Assembly (NCBI GenBank): GCA_036556905.1
Contig: DATBIM010000102.1
Span: 62,001 to 126,000, forward strand
Source: 40CM-4-69-5 sp036556905
Lineage (GTDB): Bacteria; Methylomirabilota; Methylomirabilia; Rokubacteriales; CSP1-6
Direction of reading: 5' to 3'
DNA length: 64,000 bases
This document shows, in pieces, positions 59,872 through 64,000 of the stretch. A model generated the notes under the pieces. The model was given only the letters and a program-made list of their open reading frames with translations. It was not told the origin of the DNA and searched no databases. Within the stretch, counting starts at the first letter, position 1, and the number at the start of each line of letters is the position of its first letter. The position numbers were made by a program, and so were the translations under genes.

Positions 59872-60858
59872 TCAGGACTGCAGCGCGAACTTCTGGAACG
59901 TGTGGCAGCCCGCCGGCACGTAGCCGCGGCTGCCGGCGAACGTCCAGGTGACCTCGCTCACGTAGACGTCGTGCTGGCTGTCCACGGCGATGCCGTGAGG
60001 GGCCGCGAAGCTGCCGGCCGCCACCGGATCCGGACCTTCGCCCCAGCGCGCGAGCACACGACCGTCGCGGTCGTAGACGCTGACACGGCCCGAGCGATTC
60101 GTACCGGCCGGTCCATACCGCCGCGAGGTCTGGCCCGGCTGCCACCACAGCTCGGAGACATACGCCCGGCCCTGGCCATCGAACACGAGGTGGGTCGGTC
60201 GCCGGGTATCGGTCCATTCGCTGAGGTACTCGCCGTCGGGGTTGAAGATCTGGATGCGGTCGTTCTCCCGGTCGCAGACGAACACACGCCCGTCCGCAGC
60301 CACCGCGATGCCGTGGGGCAGGAAGAACTCGCCGGGCCCCTGACCGGCCACGCCCCACGAGCGCTTCAGCTCGCCGGTGGGGGAGAAGCGGTGCACGCGG
60401 CAGTTCCCGTAGCCGTCGGAGATGTAGAGATCGCCCTTGGGTCCGATCGCCACGTTGGTCGGGCGGTTGAAAGGACCGCCAGGCTTGGTGGCAGTGGCCG
60501 TGTTCTTGCCGTCGTAACCCGTGTCAGAGGGCGTGTTCATGGTCCCCAGCGTCATCAGGAGCTTGCCGCTGGGAGTGAACTGCCGCACCGTGTGGTTGCC
60601 GTCATCCGTGGCGTAGACCGTCCCGTCGGGGCCGATCGTGATGCCATGGGTCCGCAGGGTGAACTGGCCCTCCCCCCACGAGCGCAGGAAGTTCCCCTTC
60701 TGGTCGTAGACGATGATCGGGTGATCGCCGCGGCAGATCAGGTAGACCCGGTTCTCGCCGTCGACGGCCACCCCGGCCACGTCACGGTGCTCCCAGCCGG
60801 CGGGAAGCTGCTCCCAACCTTCGACGACCCCGTAGCTCGTCGTGCTCACCTGCGCCAT
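59872..60858 (-). CDS. NHL-repeat beta-propeller protein
   Basis: A 328-residue protein built from about six NHL-like blades. Repeating pattern: THGITIGPDGTVYATDDGNHTVRQFTPSG, PTNVAIGPKGDLYISDGYGNCRVHRFSPTG, PHGIAVAADGRVFVCDRENDRIQIFNPDG. No signal peptide at the start. Similar propellers occur in peptidyl-alpha-hydroxyglycine lyases and in soluble binding proteins; the metal and catalytic residues of lyases are not clearly matched. Co-directional with the SDR (coupled). Probably binds or senses a ligand; role unknown. Confidence 0.88.
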   Translation of the reverse strand: MAQVSTTSYGVVEGWEQLPAGWEHRDVAGVAVDGENRVYLICRGDHPIIVYDQKGNFLRSWGEGQFTLRTHGITIGPDGTVYATDDGNHTVRQFTPSGKLLMTLGTMNTPSDTGYDGKNTATATKPGGPFNRPTNVAIGPKGDLYISDGYGNCRVHRFSPTGELKRSWGVAGQGPGEFFLPHGIAVAADGRVFVCDRENDRIQIFNPDGEYLSEWTDTRRPTHLVFDGQGRAYVSELWWQPGQTSRRYGPAGTNRSGRVSVYDRDGRVLARWGEGPDPVAAGSFAAPHGIAVDSQHDVYVSEVTWTFAGSRGYVPAGCHTFQKFALQS

Positions 60859-60955
60859 CGTTGGCCTCCGTCGCCCGTCCCGCGGTTCGGACCGTTGGCG
60901 ATCGAGATCAGACTATGGGAGAGACGCGCGATCGAGTCAAGGGACGGTTCGCGAC

Positions 60956-63931
60956 TCAGCGTACCCGGTAGGACTGGACCAGCCGGTTGCCGGCGCGATC
61001 GATCTCGACGACGACGGTGGCCCGGTCAGGATCGCGCTGCAGCGGGATCAGCACTGCCAGCAGGCCCGAGGGCGGATGGTCGTCGATCCTGACGATCATG
61101 TCGCCGGCCTGAATGCCGAGCCGGCCGGCCAGGCGGGGATCCGTCACCGCGAAGCCCTCCGCGCTGAGGACGCCCTCGATCAGGTTCGACGTCACCTGCC
61201 AGCGCCGGGCGGCGCGTGGAGCCAGCGGATTGAGCAGCGTGACCGAAGGCCCGTCCCCGGCCAGCGCGGCAAGATCCCGGACCGCCGGCGGGGGATCGGC
61301 GGCCAGCGGGCCGGGCGCGGCGCCACGGGCGGCGCGCTGATCGATCTGCCGGGTAACACCCGGCCGGGTAACACCCGCGGCCACGTCCTGGGCGCCGCCG
61401 CGCCCGACGACTGGCTTCTCGGCTGACGATGACTCATGTCCCCGTGGTCGGTCTCCGCCGGTTCGTCCGAGGATGAGCGCACCGGCGATGAGCATGCCCC
61501 CGGCCAGTCCCAGGATGATCATGGTCGTCCTGATTCGCCGCGGCCTTCTTGCCGCGTTCGCTCCCAGCCCCACGATCGCGACGAGACCGGCGGCAGCCAG
61601 GGCCACGGCGACGAAGGGACGGTCCAGCGCGAAGCCGGCGCCATGGGCGACCGGGCGGAGCACGCCACGGACGGCGGCGGCCAGGACCGGCTCGTTCCTG
61701 ACCGCGCGTGCGAAGGGCGGACTGAGCGTGTAGTAGGCGCGGACGAGCAGTCGACCCACGGGGGTGGTCCGGAGCGCCTGATCGCGGAACCGACGGAGCG
61801 TCCGGACCTCGACGGTCAACCGCGAGCCGAAGGCCGCGGTGGCGATCACGCAGTCATCGTCGGCGTCGTCTTCTACCGGGACGGGGGCGATCAGATCGGC
61901 GAGCTTGACCACGAAGCCGTCTTCCCCGCCCTGGTTGGTCCTCTGAAAGGCGCCGGGCGTGGCGGGGAAGTCGGTGGCCAGGGTGAAGCCGGCCACCCAC
62001 ACGGCGCCGAGGGTCGCAGTGATGGCCTGACCGAAGTCCTGTCCGGCCGCCAGGTTGCCCGTTCCTCCGAATCTGATGATGTCCAGGCTGATGCCGTTCA
62101 CGCCGCTGCGCTTGTTGACGACGACGTCCACATGGGACTGCGGGCATCCCGGAGGGAGGAGCGAGGGGTCGGTGCAGACCAGTTGATTGGCCACGAGCTG
62201 GACATCGCCGACGGCGTCGACCGCGACCGCCGTCGGGACGGCGCTGCTCGTGCTTCGCGACCAGGCGATGAGGCTGCCCGTCGCGTCGAGCCTGGTGACG
62301 AAACCCTCGGTGAGGCCGGTGAACACGTCACCACCGGTCGCGGGAAAGTTCGCCGACGTCGTGCTGCCCACGACGTGCGGACTTCCCGCCGTGTTGACGG
62401 CGATCCCGTTGCCGATGTCGGCGCCGGCCCCCCCGAGGAAGGTGGACCAGCCGAGGCTGGCGTCGGCGTTCACCCGAGCCACGAAGGCCTCGACCCCGAG
62501 CCCGGGCAGGGGCTGCAGGCTTCCGGCTGTCGTCGGGAAGTCCGCCGACAGGGTGAAGCCGGTCACGTAGGCCCGGCCGCTGCCGTCGAGCGCGATGGCG
62601 TTGGCGGTATCATCGTTGTTGCCACCGAGAAAGGTCGAGTACTCGAGGACAGTGCCCAGGGCGCTCAGCCGGGTCACGAAGGCGTCGCGGCAATCGACGG
62701 GCGGATTCCCGCACGTCCCGCCGCCCAGATCAGGCTGCAACGCACTGGCGATGGGGAAGTCGATGGACCTGGTGCCCCCGGCCACGTGAGCCCGGCCACT
62801 GCTATCGACGGCGATCCCGAACGCGGTGTCGAGTCCGGAACCGCCCAGGAAGGTGGAGTACGCGATCACCCCGTTGGGATCGAGCTTGACGACGAAGGCG
62901 TCGAAGTCGCCCTGGGGCAGCGCCTGGAAGCCGGCCGGGGTGGTCGGGAAGTCCGCCGAGTCGGTGAACCCGGCCAGGTAGGCGTTGTTGTTGGCGTCCA
63001 CGTCGATGGCCCGGCCGCCGTCGGTGCCCGATCCGCCGATGTACGCCGAGTAGAGCAGGACCTGCCCGTTGGCGTCGAGCTTGCTCACGAACGCATCGAA
63101 CCCGCCGGCCAGCGCGGTGGTGCCAATCTCCGGAAAATTGAGCGACGCCGTGTCGCCGGTCACGTAGACATTGCCCCCGACGTCCACGGCCACGCCGAAG
63201 GCCTGGTCGTCGCCGCTGCCCCCGAGATGCGTCGCCCACGCGATGACGGGATCGATCACCAGCGGGTGCGAGCGATCATGTGGCCCCAGCGCGAAGCCGG
63301 CTTGCGCCGGTCCGCGCACGACCCACGCCACCGGGATCTCACGCCGTGCCCGGTCGATCACCTGGTAAGCAACTGGCCGGCTGAGTCGCAGCGGGGGCCC
63401 GCCCGTGGTCAGAACCAGATCACCGGCGCCGTCCACGGCAGCGTCCCGGATGCCCTCGAATCCCAGCGCGATAGCCCCGGGGTCAGCACCAGGCCGGATG
63501 ACGAACTCCTGCTCGATCCGCGATCCGGCGTGGGCCCTGTAGATGGCGTCGATTCCGGAATAGGCATTCCGATAGACGACGCCGTCGTAGGTCGGCACGT
63601 TCGTGTACCAATTCGCGGGGTTCCGCCCGAGGAAGTAATGCGTCCGGCCTGGCAGTGGCCGGAGGCCGATGATCTCGGAGTCCTGATGCGCTCCCAGGAG
63701 GCGAAGCTGAACCCTCTGGCCGGCGCGCCGGTCGGCCAGGATCACTCCGGACTGGGTGACGAAGAGCGCGTAGCCGGGACCGCGTGAGAGAAACTTTACG
63801 CGGGCGTCGGCCTGCCCGCGATTGGGCTCGAAGACGACTGGCAGGGGAGGGCCGGCGCTACCGGCGGCGGGAGCCGCGAGCACCGCAACCGCCAGTCCCA
63901 CAGCGAGGCAGGTCCCTCGCATCGGCGCCAT
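60956..63931 (-). CDS. SBBP-repeat propeller protein with CFI box, membrane span and PDZ-like C-terminus
   Basis: A 991-residue exported protein. Signal peptide about 1-24, then an N-terminal domain (about 30-220, FEPNRGQADARVKFLSRGPGY) typical of SBBP proteins. About seven SBBP blades (about 225-670) carry YSTFLGGSG.D...GIAVD..G.AYV.G.T.S.DFP. A CFI-type box with Cys694 (DDDCVIATAAFGSRL) follows, then an alpha-helical region with two hydrophobic spans, a Ser/Pro/Arg-rich linker and a PDZ-like end (VTDPRLAGRLGIQAGDMIVRIDDHP). ATG 63931 or 63922 could be the start. Similar proteins usually end at or soon after the CFI box, so the PDZ-like tail is notable. Probably surface or envelope-located. 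Confidence 0.85.
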   Translation of the reverse strand: MAPMRGTCLAVGLAVAVLAAPAAGSAGPPLPVVFEPNRGQADARVKFLSRGPGYALFVTQSGVILADRRAGQRVQLRLLGAHQDSEIIGLRPLPGRTHYFLGRNPANWYTNVPTYDGVVYRNAYSGIDAIYRAHAGSRIEQEFVIRPGADPGAIALGFEGIRDAAVDGAGDLVLTTGGPPLRLSRPVAYQVIDRARREIPVAWVVRGPAQAGFALGPHDRSHPLVIDPVIAWATHLGGSGDDQAFGVAVDVGGNVYVTGDTASLNFPEIGTTALAGGFDAFVSKLDANGQVLLYSAYIGGSGTDGGRAIDVDANNNAYLAGFTDSADFPTTPAGFQALPQGDFDAFVVKLDPNGVIAYSTFLGGSGLDTAFGIAVDSSGRAHVAGGTRSIDFPIASALQPDLGGGTCGNPPVDCRDAFVTRLSALGTVLEYSTFLGGNNDDTANAIALDGSGRAYVTGFTLSADFPTTAGSLQPLPGLGVEAFVARVNADASLGWSTFLGGAGADIGNGIAVNTAGSPHVVGSTTSANFPATGGDVFTGLTEGFVTRLDATGSLIAWSRSTSSAVPTAVAVDAVGDVQLVANQLVCTDPSLLPPGCPQSHVDVVVNKRSGVNGISLDIIRFGGTGNLAAGQDFGQAITATLGAVWVAGFTLATDFPATPGAFQRTNQGGEDGFVVKLADLIAPVPVEDDADDDCVIATAAFGSRLTVEVRTLRRFRDQALRTTPVGRLLVRAYYTLSPPFARAVRNEPVLAAAVRGVLRPVAHGAGFALDRPFVAVALAAAGLVAIVGLGANAARRPRRIRTTMIILGLAGGMLIAGALILGRTGGDRPRGHESSSAEKPVVGRGGAQDVAAGVTRPGVTRQIDQRAARGAAPGPLAADPPPAVRDLAALAGDGPSVTLLNPLAPRAARRWQVTSNLIEGVLSAEGFAVTDPRLAGRLGIQAGDMIVRIDDHPPSGLLAVLIPLQRDPDRATVVVEIDRAGNRLVQSYRVR

Positions 63932-64000
63932 CCTACGGGCAGGAATCTCCGACGTCCAGAGCAGATTGAGAGCGCCGGCCCTGTGCTCAGGATCGGGCTC

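Noticed and set aside
61436..63787. Long open frame on the plus strand opposite the SBBP gene
   Set aside because: Its translation is full of Arg/Gly/Asp low-complexity text with no domain, and it is the antisense shadow of a protein with clear repeats. GC-rich codon use keeps all frames open here.
1..64000. tRNA, rRNA, riboswitch or insertion sequence
   Set aside because: None was recognised by eye on either strand: there are no transposase motifs, no terminal inverted repeats and no tRNA-like cloverleaf with conserved TTCGA arms. A dedicated RNA covariance search would be decisive but could not be run.

Overview
The window is very GC-rich, densely coding DNA from a Gram-negative bacterium: there are lipoprotein signals, an OprD-like porin, an RND efflux tripartite pump and DUF481 outer-membrane proteins. 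Start/stop overlaps (ATGA/GTGA) are frequent and GTG starts common. A ba3-type oxidase, TAXI/TRAP solute uptake, an orphan CoxL-like molybdoprotein and many short-chain dehydrogenases are the sort of content I associate with soil or subsurface lineages such as Rokubacteria/Methylomirabilota. That placement is an inference from gene content only; no rRNA, tRNA or marker gene is present to fix it. Layout: 24-4182 holds a MASE1/GAF/PAS histidine kinase, an output-less receiver and a lipoprotein-like hydrolase. 4202-5640 holds a hypothetical gene and an AraC regulator. 5759-8160 is a stress-like operon (SYLF lipoprotein, HdeD, FixJ/NarL-type regulator, receiver). 8166-12114 is an envelope cluster of lipoproteins, a large secreted repeat protein and a DUF481 protein. 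12208-15764 has a second, divergent kinase with an ABC-type periplasmic sensor, opposite a second SYLF gene. 15805-26022 is a six-gene minus-strand amino-acid module: a 912-aa Orn/Lys/Arg-type decarboxylase, AspT, AspD, an OprD-like porin, GltS and a TAXI lipoprotein. 26293-32283 is an RND pump with its outer-membrane factor. 32325-35345 encodes a Cax exchanger, a potassium channel and a membrane protein. 35365-36926 is a frameshifted arylsulfatase. 37028-40059 has an AI-2E-type membrane protein, two small exported proteins (one with eight GQDAQAPR units) and a tandem universal stress protein. 40104-44625 is a minus-strand oxygen-handling operon: two peroxiredoxins, ba3 oxidase subunits IIa/II/I, a PAS protein and a metallo-hydrolase. 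44755-45329 is a VapBC pair with a readable promoter. 45375-50829 is a catabolic-looking run (hydrolase, 2OG-type oxygenase, orphan CoxL, lipoprotein, SDR). 50848-53629 contains SRPBCC/YCII genes and a scar of gene remnants (a cyclase-type TPR tail, an RND tail, a truncated VOC gene fused in frame to an intact one). 53639-60858 has hydrolase, PPOX, SDR, TAXI plus fused TRAP permease, another SDR and an NHL propeller. 60956-63931 is a SBBP-propeller protein with a CFI box and a PDZ-like tail. Working together: the most coherent themes are acid/envelope stress and carboxylate/amino-acid uptake. A palindrome with core GAC[CG]AAGGTC lies in four intergenic regions, in front of SYLF-HdeD-regulator, SYLF2/kinase, the decarboxylase/efflux pair and the AI-2E-Usp run. 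It could link these into one regulon, possibly through the FixJ/NarL-type regulator at 7079-7711. The decarboxylation module combines outer-membrane entry, a binding lipoprotein, a glutamate-type symporter, an aspartate:alanine antiporter and two PLP decarboxylases in one transcription direction. That combination is the strongest candidate for an undescribed system in this window.
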